This document shows positions 1 through 7,319 of a DNA stretch of 9,406 nt, in pieces (within the stretch, counting starts at the first letter, position 1; every line of letters starts with the position of its first letter). The stretch comes from an uncultured Phenylobacterium sp. (GTDB taxonomy: Bacteria > Pseudomonadota > Alphaproteobacteria > Caulobacterales > Caulobacteraceae). A model generated the notes under the pieces. That model saw only the letters and a list, made by a program, of their open reading frames with translations. It searched no databases and was not told the origin of the DNA. The stretch is from positions 1 through 9,406 of the forward strand of contig CAMFHW010000132.1 of assembly GCA_945952175.1 (NCBI GenBank). The letters run 5' to 3'. Made by a program: the position numbers and the translations under genes.

Positions 1-1
1 G

Positions 2-1504
2 AAGTCCCTTCATCGGTCCCTCGGCCCCATCCAGCTCACCATGCTGGGCATCGGCGGCATTATCGGCACCGGCATCTTCGTTCTGACGGCGGAGGCGGCC
101 CAGAAGGCGGGCCCCGGCATGATGTTCGCCTTCGTCATCGCCGCCTTCGTCTGCGCGGTGGCGGCGCTCTGCTATTCCGAGCTGGCGGCCATGGTTCCCG
201 TGGCGGGCTCGGCCTACACCTATTCCTACGCCGTACTGGGCGAGTTCGTGGCCTGGCTGGTGGGTTGGGCCCTGATCCTCGAATACGCCGTCGCCGCCAG
301 CGCCGTGTGTGTCGGCTGGTCGGGTTATGTGGTCGGGCTGATCCAGCACTCCACCGGCTTCGTCATCCCGGCCGCCCTGGCCAACGGTCCCTATGCCGGC
401 GGCATCATCAACCTGCCGGCCGTGCTGATCGGCTCGGCGGTGACGGGGCTGCTGGTGATCGGCACCAAGGAAAGCGCCACGGTCAACGCCATCCTGGTGG
501 CGGTGAAGGTCGCCGCCCTGGCCCTGTTCGTCGCCCTCTCGATCCCAGTGATCAAGGACACCAACTTCCATCCGTTCGCGCCGCTCGGCACGTCAGGCGT
601 GGTGGCCGCGGCCGCCTCGATCTTCTTCGCCTATGTCGGATTCGACGCGGTCTCGACCGCCGCCGAAGAGACCCGCGACCCGCAGCGCAACGTGCCCATC
701 GGCCTGATCGGCTCGCTGGTCATCTGCACCATCTTCTACCTGCTGGTCGCGGCCGGCGCGGTGGGAGCCTACGGCGCCCAGCCGCTGTTCGGCGCGGGCG
801 GCCAGATCCTGGCGCCCGGTTCGGCGGAGCTGACCGCGCGCTGCGCGGAATTCACGGCGAGCAGCGGCAAGGAGCCGCTGGTCTGCAGCCACGAGGCCCT
901 GGCCCACGTGATGCGCCAGATCGGCCATCCCGTCGTCGGCAACCTGCTGGGCCTGGCGGCCGGCCTCGCCCTGCCCTCCGTCATCCTGATGATGATGTAT
1001 GGCCAGACCCGCATCTTCTTCGTGATGTCGCGCGACGGCCTGCTGCCGCAGGTGCTGTCCAAGGTCCACCCGCGGTTCAAGACGCCCCATATCGTGACCA
1101 TCGTCACAGGTATCGGCGTGGTGATCGCCGCGGCCTTCCTGCCGGTGGGTCAGCTGGCCAACGTCTCCAACTCCGGCACCCTGTTCGCCTTCCTGACGGT
1201 CGCGATCGCCGTGATGCTGCTGCGGCGCAGCGACCCCGCGCGGCATCGGCCGTTCCGCACCCCGCTGGTCTATGTGATCGCGCCGCTGGCCGTGGCCGGC
1301 TGCCTGATCCTGTTCTTCTTCCTGCCGCCGCTGGCCAAGCTGGTCTTCCCGGTCTGGGGGGCGATCGGGCTGGTGTTCTATTTCCTGTACGGGATGCGCA
1401 ACAGCCATGTCGGCCGCGGCCTGATCGAGACCCCGGAGCTCGACCCGAACGCCCCGCCCTCGGCGGTGGCGCCCATGCCGGGCGCCCAGCCGCCGGCGGA
1501 ATAG
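2..1504 (+). CDS. APC-superfamily amino acid permease, CAT-like (5' truncated)
   Basis: An inner-membrane secondary transporter, probably for cationic or other amino acids. The reading frame is open back to base 2 and codes for a typical N-terminal segment (LHRSLGPIQLT) before the first ATG at 41, so the true start lies left of the window and 41 is an internal Met. Counting from Met41: the unwound TM1 substrate motif GIGGIIGTGIF is at residues 3-12, the CAT signature FFAYVGFDAVSTAAEETRDP at 195-214, and the loop motif GQTRIFFVMSRDGLLP at 321-336. About 12 hydrophobic segments are spread along roughly 450 residues, followed by a Pro-rich cytoplasmic tail. A soluble loop around 245-290 between membrane segments holds two Cys (268, 282) that could form a disulfide. 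The family (YfnA/CAT, TC 2.A.3.3) is confident; the substrate is not decided by sequence. The gene ends in its own terminator, so it is transcriptionally separate from what follows. Confidence 0.93.
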   Translation, partial: KSLHRSLGPIQLTMLGIGGIIGTGIFVLTAEAAQKAGPGMMFAFVIAAFVCAVAALCYSELAAMVPVAGSAYTYSYAVLGEFVAWLVGWALILEYAVAASAVCVGWSGYVVGLIQHSTGFVIPAALANGPYAGGIINLPAVLIGSAVTGLLVIGTKESATVNAILVAVKVAALALFVALSIPVIKDTNFHPFAPLGTSGVVAAAASIFFAYVGFDAVSTAAEETRDPQRNVPIGLIGSLVICTIFYLLVAAGAVGAYGAQPLFGAGGQILAPGSAELTARCAEFTASSGKEPLVCSHEALAHVMRQIGHPVVGNLLGLAAGLALPSVILMMMYGQTRIFFVMSRDGLLPQVLSKVHPRFKTPHIVTIVTGIGVVIAAAFLPVGQLANVSNSGTLFAFLTVAIAVMLLRRSDPARHRPFRTPLVYVIAPLAVAGCLILFFFLPPLAKLVFPVWGAIGLVFYFLYGMRNSHVGRGLIETPELDPNAPPSAVAPMPGAQPPAE

Positions 1505-1517
1505 CCAGACGACGGAG

Positions 1518-1543
1518 AGGCCCGGGATCATCCCGGGCCTTTT
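1518..1543 (+). terminator. Rho-independent terminator of the permease gene
   Basis: A perfect 10-bp inverted repeat (AGGCCCGGGA / TCCCGGGCCT) with a three-base loop TCA is followed by TTT. It starts 14 bases after the permease stop codon. Stem strength and the T run make this a convincing intrinsic terminator; the T run is short, as is common in GC-rich alphaproteobacteria. Confidence 0.88.
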
Positions 1544-1568
1544 CATATGGGCTGACAGGCCCGATGTT

Positions 1569-2252
1569 ATGGGGATGAGCGAACCTGCCCCACAGCTTCC
1601 GATCCGCGCCCTGATCGCGCCGGTGACGCCCCTGCAGCAGAATTGCACCATCGTCTGGTGCGCCAAGACCAGGAAGGCCGCCTTCATCGATCCGGGCGGC
1701 GAGGTTCCGCGGCTGATGGCGGCGCTCAAGGACCACGACCTGGAGCTCGAAAAGATCTGGATCACCCACGGCCACCTCGACCACGCCGGCGGCACGGCGG
1801 CGATCAAGGAGCTGACGGGCGTCCCCATCGAGGGGCCCCACCCGGACGACCAGTTCTGGATCGACGAGATCAGCGCCTCTGGCGCCAAGTGGGGCATGCC
1901 CGAAGCGCGCAGCTTCACGCCGGACCGGTGGCTGGGCGACGGCGATGTGGTCACCCTCGGCGAGACGCAGTTCGAGGTGATCCACTGCCCGGGCCACACG
2001 CCGGGCCATGTGGTGTTCTTCCATCGCGAGGCGCGGTTCGCCCAGGTCGGCGACGTGCTGTTCCAGGGCTCGATCGGCCGCACCGATTTTCCGCGCGGCA
2101 ATTACCCGCAGCTGATCCACTCCATCACCCAGAAGCTCTGGCCGCTGGGCGACGATGTCCGCTTCGTGCCCGGACACGGGCCGATGTCGAGCTTCGGGAT
2201 CGAGCGGAAGACCAATCCGTTCGTCGCCGACGAGGTGTTGTCGGACGCCTGA
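1569..2252 (+). CDS. Metallo-beta-lactamase-fold hydrolase, YcbL / glyoxalase II-like
   Basis: A soluble, binuclear-metal hydrolase of 227 aa, close to the ~215 aa of YcbL-type (stand-alone, short glyoxalase II-like) proteins. The metal-binding motif THGHLDH gives H67, H69, D71 and H72; further ligands are H143 in PGHTPGH, D162 in GDVLF and H203 in PGHGP. The segment GSIGRTDFPRGN (168-179) after the bridging Asp is typical of this subgroup. It lacks the long C-terminal substrate-binding domain of classical GloB, so hydrolysis of S-lactoylglutathione or another thioester is a family-level guess. The start is uncertain: ATG 1569 and the in-frame ATG 1575 lie six bases apart and neither has a clear Shine-Dalgarno sequence. 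The gene stands between the permease terminator and the two-component operon. A short TTTCA/TGAAA inverted repeat (2255-2268) follows the stop but has no T tract. Confidence 0.9.
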   Translation: MGMSEPAPQLPIRALIAPVTPLQQNCTIVWCAKTRKAAFIDPGGEVPRLMAALKDHDLELEKIWITHGHLDHAGGTAAIKELTGVPIEGPHPDDQFWIDEISASGAKWGMPEARSFTPDRWLGDGDVVTLGETQFEVIHCPGHTPGHVVFFHREARFAQVGDVLFQGSIGRTDFPRGNYPQLIHSITQKLWPLGDDVRFVPGHGPMSSFGIERKTNPFVADEVLSDA

Positions 2253-2302
2253 TCTTTCATCTGTGAAATTCGTGCGTTACCCAGAGTCACGACAATCCTG
2301 GG

Positions 2303-3037
2303 ATGGAACTGCAGACTGACATGCCCACCGCCACGCCGCGCATCCTGATGGTCGATGACGATCCCGGCATCCGCGACGTGGTTTCCGACTTCCTGGGCAA
2401 GCACGGCTACGCCGTCGAGACCGCCGGCGACTCGCGCGAGATGGAACAGGTGCTGGAGCGCGGCCCGGTCGACCTGATCGTGCTCGACGTCATGCTGCCC
2501 GGCGAGGATGGCCTGGCCATCTGTCGCCGCCTGACCAGCTCCGACGCCCCGCCGATCATCATGCTCTCGGCCATGGGCGAGGACACCGACCGCATCGTGG
2601 GGCTGGAGCTCGGGGCCGACGACTATCTCTCCAAGCCCTGCAATCCGCGCGAGCTGCTGGCGCGCATCCGCGCGGTGCTGCGGCGCGCCGAGCAGCGTGG
2701 CTCCCAGAGCGGAGTGGGCGCCGGCTGCGAGTTCGCCGGCTGGCGACTCGACCTCGTGCGCCGCGAGCTCCGCTCCCCGGACGGCGTGGTGGTCAATCTG
2801 TCGTCTGGCGAGTTCTCGCTGCTGCGCGCCTTCGTCGAGCGGCCCCAACGCGTGCTGACGCGCGACCAGCTGCTCGATTTCGCCCGCGGCCCCGATTCCG
2901 ACGCCTTCGACCGCGCCATCGACGTCCAGATCAGCCGCCTGCGCCGCAAGCTCGACGACGGGGCCTCGGGCCAGGACCTGATCCGCACCATCCGCAACGA
3001 GGGCTACATGTTCACGGCCAAGGTGCGCCGCCTGTGA
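2303..3037 (+). CDS. OmpR-family response regulator
   Basis: A DNA-binding response regulator of 244 aa, the normal length for the OmpR/PhoB family. The receiver domain (about 13-128) has the acidic pair D18/D19 (with D20), phospho-acceptor D62 in VLDVMLPG, switch residue S89 and invariant K111. The stretch KPCNPRELLARIRAVLRR is very close to E. coli OmpR. The C-terminal winged helix (about 142-240) has the recognition-helix segment AIDVQISRLRRKL and the wing RTIRNEGYMF. It should be phosphorylated by the kinase encoded next and bind promoter DNA as a dimer. Targets cannot be read from the sequence; the OmpR likeness suggests envelope or osmotic genes. The start is not certain: ATG 2303 or in-frame ATG 2321 (MPTATPRILMVDDD), neither with a strong ribosome site. 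The stop overlaps the kinase start by four bases. Confidence 0.93.
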   Translation: MELQTDMPTATPRILMVDDDPGIRDVVSDFLGKHGYAVETAGDSREMEQVLERGPVDLIVLDVMLPGEDGLAICRRLTSSDAPPIIMLSAMGEDTDRIVGLELGADDYLSKPCNPRELLARIRAVLRRAEQRGSQSGVGAGCEFAGWRLDLVRRELRSPDGVVVNLSSGEFSLLRAFVERPQRVLTRDQLLDFARGPDSDAFDRAIDVQISRLRRKLDDGASGQDLIRTIRNEGYMFTAKVRRL

Positions 3038-4479
3038 ACAAGCCCTGGACCCCGGCCGATCCCAAGGGGTCGGAACGGGCTCCGGCCGCGGCTCTCGCGC
3101 CGGCCGCCGCGCCGCGGTCCTCGACCTTCCACAAGCCGTGGACGGGTCGCCCGACAGCGTCGCTGTTCGGCCGCCTGCTGACCCTGATCGGCATCAGCCT
3201 GATCGCGGCCCAGCTGATCAACCTGTTCCTGGTCTTCAACCTGCCGCCGCCGCCGCCGGACTTCTACCGGATGAACGAGGTGGTGCAAGCCTATCGCGGC
3301 GAGCCGCCGACCTTCGCCGAACGCCGGGCGCTCGAGGTGGTGACGGAGAAGAAGCCGCCGACCCCGCCCATGGAGGGGCGCAGCGTCGAGCCGATCCGCG
3401 CCGAGCTCGCCAAGGACCTGGGCCTGGCGCCGGAGCAGGTGCAGATCTCGGGGGACCGCGTCCCCTTCGCCGACCGCCGCGTGTTCCGCATCGTTCGCGA
3501 CCGCCTGGCCCAGGAAGGCGCGCCGAAGGAGGACCACTTCCTGGTCGCCCCCTTCGCGGTGGGCGTGCGGCAGCCGGACGGGACCTGGCGCACGGTGCGG
3601 CCGGCGCCGGTCTTCGGGCTGGAGGCCTGGCAGCAGCGCCTGATCCTGTGGTTCGTCGCCTCGACCCTCGCCATGGCGCCGCTGGCCTACGGTGTCGCGC
3701 GACGGCTCGCCCGGCCCTTCATGGTCTTCGCCCAGGCCGCCGAGCGCCTGGGCCGCGACCCGCGCGCCGAGCCCCTCCCCGTGGACATCAACGGCACCGC
3801 CGAGATCGAGATGACGGCGCGAGCGTTCAACGACATGCAGCAGCGCCTGTCCCGCTATGTCGAGGATCGCACCGCCATGGTGGGCGCGATCGCCCACGAC
3901 CTGCGCACGCCCCTGACGCGCCTGCGTTTCCGCATCGAGAACGCGCCGGAGGACGTGCGGGCCAAGATGGCGACCGACATCGACCAGATGGAGGAGATGA
4001 TCTCCGCCACCCTGACCTTCGTGCGCGACGCCAGCCGGCCAGGCGACCGCACGCCGCTGGAGCTGTCGTCCCTGCTCGAAAGCCTCTGCGACGAGATGGC
4101 GGAGACCGGGTCCGACACTGAGGTCGAGCGCGCCGACAAGGTGATCCTCGAGGGCGATCCGGTGGCGCTCAGACGCCTGTTCACCAACCTGCTGGAAAAC
4201 GCCGTCAAGTACGGCGGCGGCGCCCGAGCCCGGGTGTTCCGCGACGGGGCGACCGCCATCGTCGAGATCGACGACCGTGGCCCGGGCATCCCGGAGACCG
4301 AACTCGACCGGGTCTTCGAGCCCTTCTATCGCCGCGAGCCGTCCCGTAGTCGCCAGACCGGCGGGATCGGTCTGGGTCTTGCCGTGGTCCGCTCCGTCGC
4401 GCGCGGGCATGGCGGGGACGTCACCTTGGCGAACCGGCCGGCCGGCGGCCTGACGGCCCGGGTCCAGTTGCCCCTCTGA
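3034..4479 (+). CDS. EnvZ-like sensor histidine kinase
   Basis: A membrane sensor kinase (481 aa), partner of the preceding response regulator. It starts at GTG 3034 inside the regulator stop (GTGA overlap), implying translational coupling. Layout: a Pro/Ala-rich cytoplasmic N-terminal extension (1-44), TM1 about 46-69, a periplasmic sensor region about 70-201 opening with PPPPPDFYRM, TM2 about 203-221, HAMP about 222-273, the dimerisation/phosphotransfer helix with H288 in AHDLRTPLTRLR, then the HATPase_c domain with N box FTNLLENAVKYG (383-394), G1 box DRGPGIP (414-420), F box about 428-433 and G2 box GGIGLGLA (443-450). All catalytic residues are present. The HDLRTPLTR H box is of the EnvZ kind. 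The stimulus is unknown; the periplasmic domain has no motif I recognise. Confidence 0.94.
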   Translation: MNKPWTPADPKGSERAPAAALAPAAAPRSSTFHKPWTGRPTASLFGRLLTLIGISLIAAQLINLFLVFNLPPPPPDFYRMNEVVQAYRGEPPTFAERRALEVVTEKKPPTPPMEGRSVEPIRAELAKDLGLAPEQVQISGDRVPFADRRVFRIVRDRLAQEGAPKEDHFLVAPFAVGVRQPDGTWRTVRPAPVFGLEAWQQRLILWFVASTLAMAPLAYGVARRLARPFMVFAQAAERLGRDPRAEPLPVDINGTAEIEMTARAFNDMQQRLSRYVEDRTAMVGAIAHDLRTPLTRLRFRIENAPEDVRAKMATDIDQMEEMISATLTFVRDASRPGDRTPLELSSLLESLCDEMAETGSDTEVERADKVILEGDPVALRRLFTNLLENAVKYGGGARARVFRDGATAIVEIDDRGPGIPETELDRVFEPFYRREPSRSRQTGGIGLGLAVVRSVARGHGGDVTLANRPAGGLTARVQLPL

Positions 4480-4488
4480 ACCTTATCT

Positions 4489-4530
4489 CCTTGGTCGGAC
4501 AAAGCGATTCGTCCGTGTCCACCGACAAGG
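4489..4530. repeat. Imperfect inverted repeat after the kinase gene
   Basis: Ten bases after the kinase stop, CCTTGGTCGG (4489-4498) can pair with CCGACAAGG (4522-4530), with one bulged base. A nested alternative, CGGAC/GTCCG (4496-4500 with 4511-4515), is also possible. There is no T tract, so it may be a weak or Rho-assisted transcript end for the two-component operon. The rest of 4480-4661 is non-coding and must hold the promoter of the next gene; I see no consensus GGAAC/CGTT or clear -35/-10 pair there. Confidence 0.35.
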
Positions 4531-4650
4531 TCGTGATCGCCTTTGGCGCGGCAATTCGTCCTTAGGCGCAACTCTCCGGCGTTTCGCGGGTTTGCTTGAC
4601 CGTAACTCAAGGAGAGCGTCGGTCGGTCCCCCCGCTGGTTGGCGCGATGC

Positions 4651-4655
4651 AGGAG
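4651..4655 (+). promoter_or_regulatory. Ribosome binding site deciding the KGG gene start
   Basis: AGGAG lies exactly six bases before ATG 4662. This strong Shine-Dalgarno sequence favours 4662 over the longer in-frame start at 4596 and the ATG at 4647, which would put the site inside the coding region. Confidence 0.75.
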
Positions 4656-4661
4656 CAACTC

Positions 4662-4892
4662 ATGGACCTCGATGCCAACGCCAAGCCCAAGTCTCGACGC
4701 GGGTTCGCCGCCATGAATCCCGAGCGCCGTCGCGAGATCGCCCGCAAGGGCGGCGCGTCCGTGCCGGGTGAGAAGCGCAGCTTCGCCAAGGACCGCGACC
4801 TCGCCGCCTCGGCGGGCCGCAAGGGCGGCGAAAGCTCTCGCGGTGGGGGCAGAACGCCCAACGCCACGACGCCGCCGAACCAGCGCGGCTGA
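4662..4892 (+). CDS. Small KGG-repeat stress protein (YciG-like)
   Basis: A 76-aa, very hydrophilic, basic protein with two copies of the KGG motif (Pfam KGG, 'stress-induced bacterial acidophilic repeat'): REIARKGGASV around residues 25-35 (K29-G31) and AASAGRKGGESS around 48-59 (K54-G56). The linker SFAKDRDLAASAGRKGG resembles E. coli YciG. The N-terminal segment with FAAMNPERRREIA is common in alphaproteobacterial members. No signal peptide or membrane segment; the tail is Gly/Pro/Asn-rich and probably disordered. Members are linked to general stress or desiccation responses, but the molecular role is unknown. The start is set by the AGGAG at 4651. The gene is convergent with the ergothioneine gene and shares its terminator. 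No EcfG-type promoter was found upstream, so its regulator is open. Confidence 0.82.
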   Translation: MDLDANAKPKSRRGFAAMNPERRREIARKGGASVPGEKRSFAKDRDLAASAGRKGGESSRGGGRTPNATTPPNQRG

Positions 4893-4904
4893 TCTCTAAG
4901 TCTT

Positions 4905-4940
4905 GAAAGCGCCGCGGGCCCTCGGTCCGCGGCGTTCTTC
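4905..4940. terminator. Bidirectional terminator between KGG gene and egtB-egtD
   Basis: A near-perfect 13-bp stem (AGCGCCGCGGGCC with GGTCCGCGGCGTT, two G-T wobbles, loop CTC) covers 4908-4936. On the + strand it is followed by CTTC, and on the minus strand by CTTTCAAG. It sits 15 bases after the KGG gene stop and directly abuts the stop codon of the convergent minus-strand gene (4939-4941), so it can end transcription from both sides. Confidence 0.8.
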
Positions 4941-7179
4941 ACGCCGCCACAAGCCTGACGATGGCGAACCGCGGCGCCTCGCTTTCCCAGCGTCGGTCGA
5001 TCCGCCAGCCCGCCTGGGCGGCCAGATCGCCAAATCCGTCCACCGTGAACTTGTACGAGTTTTCCGTGTGGATCGTCTCGCCCGCCATGAAATGGAAGCT
5101 GCGTCCGGCGACGCGCACCTCCTGGTCGCACCGCGAGACCAGATGCATCTCCATGCGGCTCTCCTCGGCGTTCCACACCGCACGGTGGGCGAAGGCGTCG
5201 AGGTCGAAGTCGCCGTCGAGCTCGCGGTTGATACGCGTGAGCAGGTTCAGGTTGAACGCCGCCGTCACGCCCTGGGCGTCGTCATAGGCGGCCACCAGGA
5301 CCGCCGGGTCCTTCACGATATCGATGCCGATCAGGAAGGCCGCGCCGCGACCCAGGAGCTGGCGGGCGCTGCGCAGGAAGGTCACCGCCTCTTCGGGCCG
5401 GAAGTTGCCGATGGTCGAGCCCGGGAAAAAGCCGGTGCGCGGCCGCCCCGTCGCGGCGTCGGGCAGATGCAAGGCGGTGGTGAAGTCGTCGACCAGCGGC
5501 GCGACTTCCAGACCCGGATAAGCCTCGCCGATCGCCTCGGCGGCCTGGGCCAGCGCGTCGGGGCTGATGTCGATCGGGACGTAGGCGCCGATCTGCGGCG
5601 CGGCGTCCAACAGAATGCGGGTCTTGGTCGAGGCGCCGCTGCCAAACTCCACGAGGGCCGCGTCGTCCGAGATCACCGCCGCCATCTCGGCGGCTGTGTC
5701 GCGCATCAGGGCGGTTTCGGTGCGGGTCGGATAGTATTCCGGAAGCTCGCAGATCTCCTCGAACAGCCGCGAGCCTTCGGCGTCATAGAAGTACTTCGCC
5801 GCGAGCTGCTTGCGCGGCCGCGACAGGCCGGCGACCACGTCGGCGGCGAAGGTGGTGTTGGTGCGCGGCAGCGGGGTGGCGATCTTGGGGTCGGCGTCCC
5901 AGGCGAGACGCACACCGGAGAACATCCAGCGCTGGCCGGGCGCGAAGAAGTTGCGATAGCTCGGCCGCACATGTCCGTCGGGGGTGGCGCAACAGCCGCC
6001 GCGCAGCACCATCTGGCCGATCATGAACTTGCCGTTGTACTCGCCGACGGCGCCGGCCGCCGGCTTGAAGCCGGGATAGGGCGAATAGGCGCTGCGGGTC
6101 CATTCCCACACATCGCCGAACATCTGGCGCAGCCCCGCGCCAGCCGGGTCGGCCCCGGCCGGCGACAGCCGACCGCGGCCCGTGAAGTTGCCCAGCGTCG
6201 GCAGACGGCGCGCGGCGTGCTCCCATTCCGCCTCGGTCGGCAGACGCGCGCCGGCCCAGGTCGCGAAGGCCTCGGCCTCATAGAAGCTCACATGGACGAC
6301 AGGCGCATGGGGATCGACGGGGCGCGGGCCCTGCAGGGTCATGGTCTGCCAGCCGCCGCCAGGCTCCTGGCGCCAGTAGAGCGGCGCGGCCCACCCCTCC
6401 TCCTGGACCTTGGCCCAGCCCTCGGAGAGCCAGAACTCGGGCCGCCCATAGCCACCGTCGGCGATGAAGGCCAGCCACTCGCCGTTGGTCACCAGCCGGT
6501 CGGCCAACCTATAGGGCTGGAGGTAGGTCTTGTGGCGTGGGCCCTCATTGTCGAAGGCGAAGCCCGGACCGGCATGGCCGATCTCGACCACGCCGCCCTC
6601 GAAGCCGACCTCTCCGGCCGGGCCAGGATCGGCGGCCAGGCCATGAGGCGCCTCGCGCGCGAAGGCCGGCTTCAGCGGCGACTGGGCGAAGAGGTGCAGG
6701 ATGTCCATCAGGATCAGCTCCTGATGCTGCTCCTCATGGGCGAGGCCGAGTTCGACGAGATCGGTCAGCTCGTGCTCGGTCGCCAGGAGGCGCGCCATGG
6801 CCGCGTCCACATGGTCGCGATAAGCCAGCACGTCGGACAGGGGCGGACGGGTCAGCAGGCCTCGCTGGGGCCGCGGCTGACGCGGGCCCAGCGCCTCGTA
6901 GTAGGAATTGAACAGATAGGCATAGGCGGGATCGAAGGCCTCATAGCCTTCGAGATGGGGCTGGAGCAGGAAGGTCTCGAAGAACCAGGTGGTGTGCGCC
7001 AGATGCCACTTGGCGGGGCTGGCGTCCGGCATGGACTGGGCCGCGGCGTCCTCGGGCGACAGATCCGCCACCAGGCCCCGCGTCCGGTGCCGCACATGGG
7101 CGTATCGGGACGACAACCGCAGGGCCGAGGCGCCGCGGAGGAGCGCGGGCAGCGCGGCCGTTTCGTTCGCTGACGCCAT
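4939..7179 (-). CDS. egtB-egtD: Fused ergothioneine synthase: EgtB sulfoxide synthase + EgtD histidine methyltransferase
   Basis: A 746-aa cytoplasmic protein joining two steps of ergothioneine synthesis. N-terminal EgtB part (about 12-427): a DinB-like domain whose presumed Fe(II) ligands are H62 in LAHTTWFFE and H148/H152 in HEEQHQEL, then an FGE-sulfatase-like domain (about 195-427) with LPTEAEWEHAAR, FGDVWEWT, VLRGGCCATP and the closing FSGVRLAWD. EgtB makes the C-S bond between trimethylhistidine (hercynine) and a thiol donor using O2. A 15-20 residue linker (DADPKIATPLPRTNTT) leads straight into EgtD (about 444-746): KYFYD (Y465), LPEYYPTRTE, SAM-binding EFGSGASTKTR (511-521), FPGSTIGNF (585-593), FNLN (N643) and IHTENSYKF (E706, S708), matching the histidine-binding residues of mycobacterial EgtD. 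EgtD trimethylates histidine with SAM. Start chosen at ATG 7179, preceded by AGGGGA at six bases; the frame stays open 56 codons further upstream without homology. EgtC and the EgtE lyase are not in the window. Confidence 0.93.
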   Translation of the reverse strand: MASANETAALPALLRGASALRLSSRYAHVRHRTRGLVADLSPEDAAAQSMPDASPAKWHLAHTTWFFETFLLQPHLEGYEAFDPAYAYLFNSYYEALGPRQPRPQRGLLTRPPLSDVLAYRDHVDAAMARLLATEHELTDLVELGLAHEEQHQELILMDILHLFAQSPLKPAFAREAPHGLAADPGPAGEVGFEGGVVEIGHAGPGFAFDNEGPRHKTYLQPYRLADRLVTNGEWLAFIADGGYGRPEFWLSEGWAKVQEEGWAAPLYWRQEPGGGWQTMTLQGPRPVDPHAPVVHVSFYEAEAFATWAGARLPTEAEWEHAARRLPTLGNFTGRGRLSPAGADPAGAGLRQMFGDVWEWTRSAYSPYPGFKPAAGAVGEYNGKFMIGQMVLRGGCCATPDGHVRPSYRNFFAPGQRWMFSGVRLAWDADPKIATPLPRTNTTFAADVVAGLSRPRKQLAAKYFYDAEGSRLFEEICELPEYYPTRTETALMRDTAAEMAAVISDDAALVEFGSGASTKTRILLDAAPQIGAYVPIDISPDALAQAAEAIGEAYPGLEVAPLVDDFTTALHLPDAATGRPRTGFFPGSTIGNFRPEEAVTFLRSARQLLGRGAAFLIGIDIVKDPAVLVAAYDDAQGVTAAFNLNLLTRINRELDGDFDLDAFAHRAVWNAEESRMEMHLVSRCDQEVRVAGRSFHFMAGETIHTENSYKFTVDGFGDLAAQAGWRIDRRWESEAPRFAIVRLVAA

Positions 7180-7201
7180 CTGAAGTCCCCTAATGCCGCG
7201 A

Positions 7202-7226
7202 GCCCCTCGGGGCGCAAATCCGCCCC
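7202..7226 (-). promoter_or_regulatory. Competing hairpins in the egtB-egtD leader
   Basis: Read on the minus strand just before the start codon, GGGGCG (7226-7221) pairs perfectly with CGCCCC (7214-7209) around a six-base loop. The same GCCC segment can instead pair with the GGGC at 7205-7202. The Shine-Dalgarno AGGGGA (7191-7186) is a further possible partner of the C run. The pairing is visible in the sequence; a role in controlling translation is inference. Confidence 0.35.
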
Positions 7227-7236
7227 ACCGGCCGCA

Positions 7237-7252
7237 AACGCCGACCGGCGTT
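7237..7252. repeat. Perfect 7-bp palindrome AACGCCG-AC-CGGCGTT
   Basis: An inverted repeat with two-base spacer in the divergent region between egtB-egtD and the sigma factor gene, about 60 bases before the egtB-egtD start. On the + strand it is followed by CTTTGTT. It could be an operator for the divergent genes or part of a hairpin; no known regulator consensus was recognised. Confidence 0.5.
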
Positions 7253-7280
7253 CTTTGTTGCAAATGTGGGGTCTCCGCCG

Positions 7281-7298
7281 ACGGCCGCAAGCGGCCGT
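7281..7298. repeat. Perfect 8-bp palindrome ACGGCCGC-AA-GCGGCCGT
   Basis: A second inverted repeat with two-base spacer, 22 bases upstream of the EcfG -35 element. Its place suits an operator acting on either divergent gene. It contains no T tract and lies in no reading frame with homology. Confidence 0.5.
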
Positions 7299-7319
7299 CA
7301 CGTGGAACGAACGATGCGA

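Noticed and set aside
593..2177. Long minus-strand open frames across the permease and hydrolase genes
   Set aside because: They run antisense to two clear genes and through the terminator, and their translations are low-complexity Arg/Pro/Gly-rich.
2255..2268. TTTCA-TCTG-TGAAA inverted repeat as terminator of the hydrolase gene
   Set aside because: The stem is only five A/T-rich pairs with no GC-rich part and no T run; it may be a regulator site but cannot be supported.
3004..4410. A 468-codon minus-strand open frame across the histidine kinase
   Set aside because: Antisense shadow; the + strand has all kinase boxes in order.
4480..4661. Possible EcfG promoter in front of the KGG stress gene
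   Set aside because: I looked for GGAAC-N16/17-CGTT. Only poor look-alikes such as GCAAC or GTAAC occur, without a proper -10, so no promoter is claimed.
4903..7173. A 756-codon open frame on the + strand across the ergothioneine gene
   Set aside because: It is the antisense shadow of egtB-egtD in GC-rich DNA; its translation is Arg/Gly/Ala-rich with no recognisable domain, whereas the minus strand has full EgtB and EgtD motifs.
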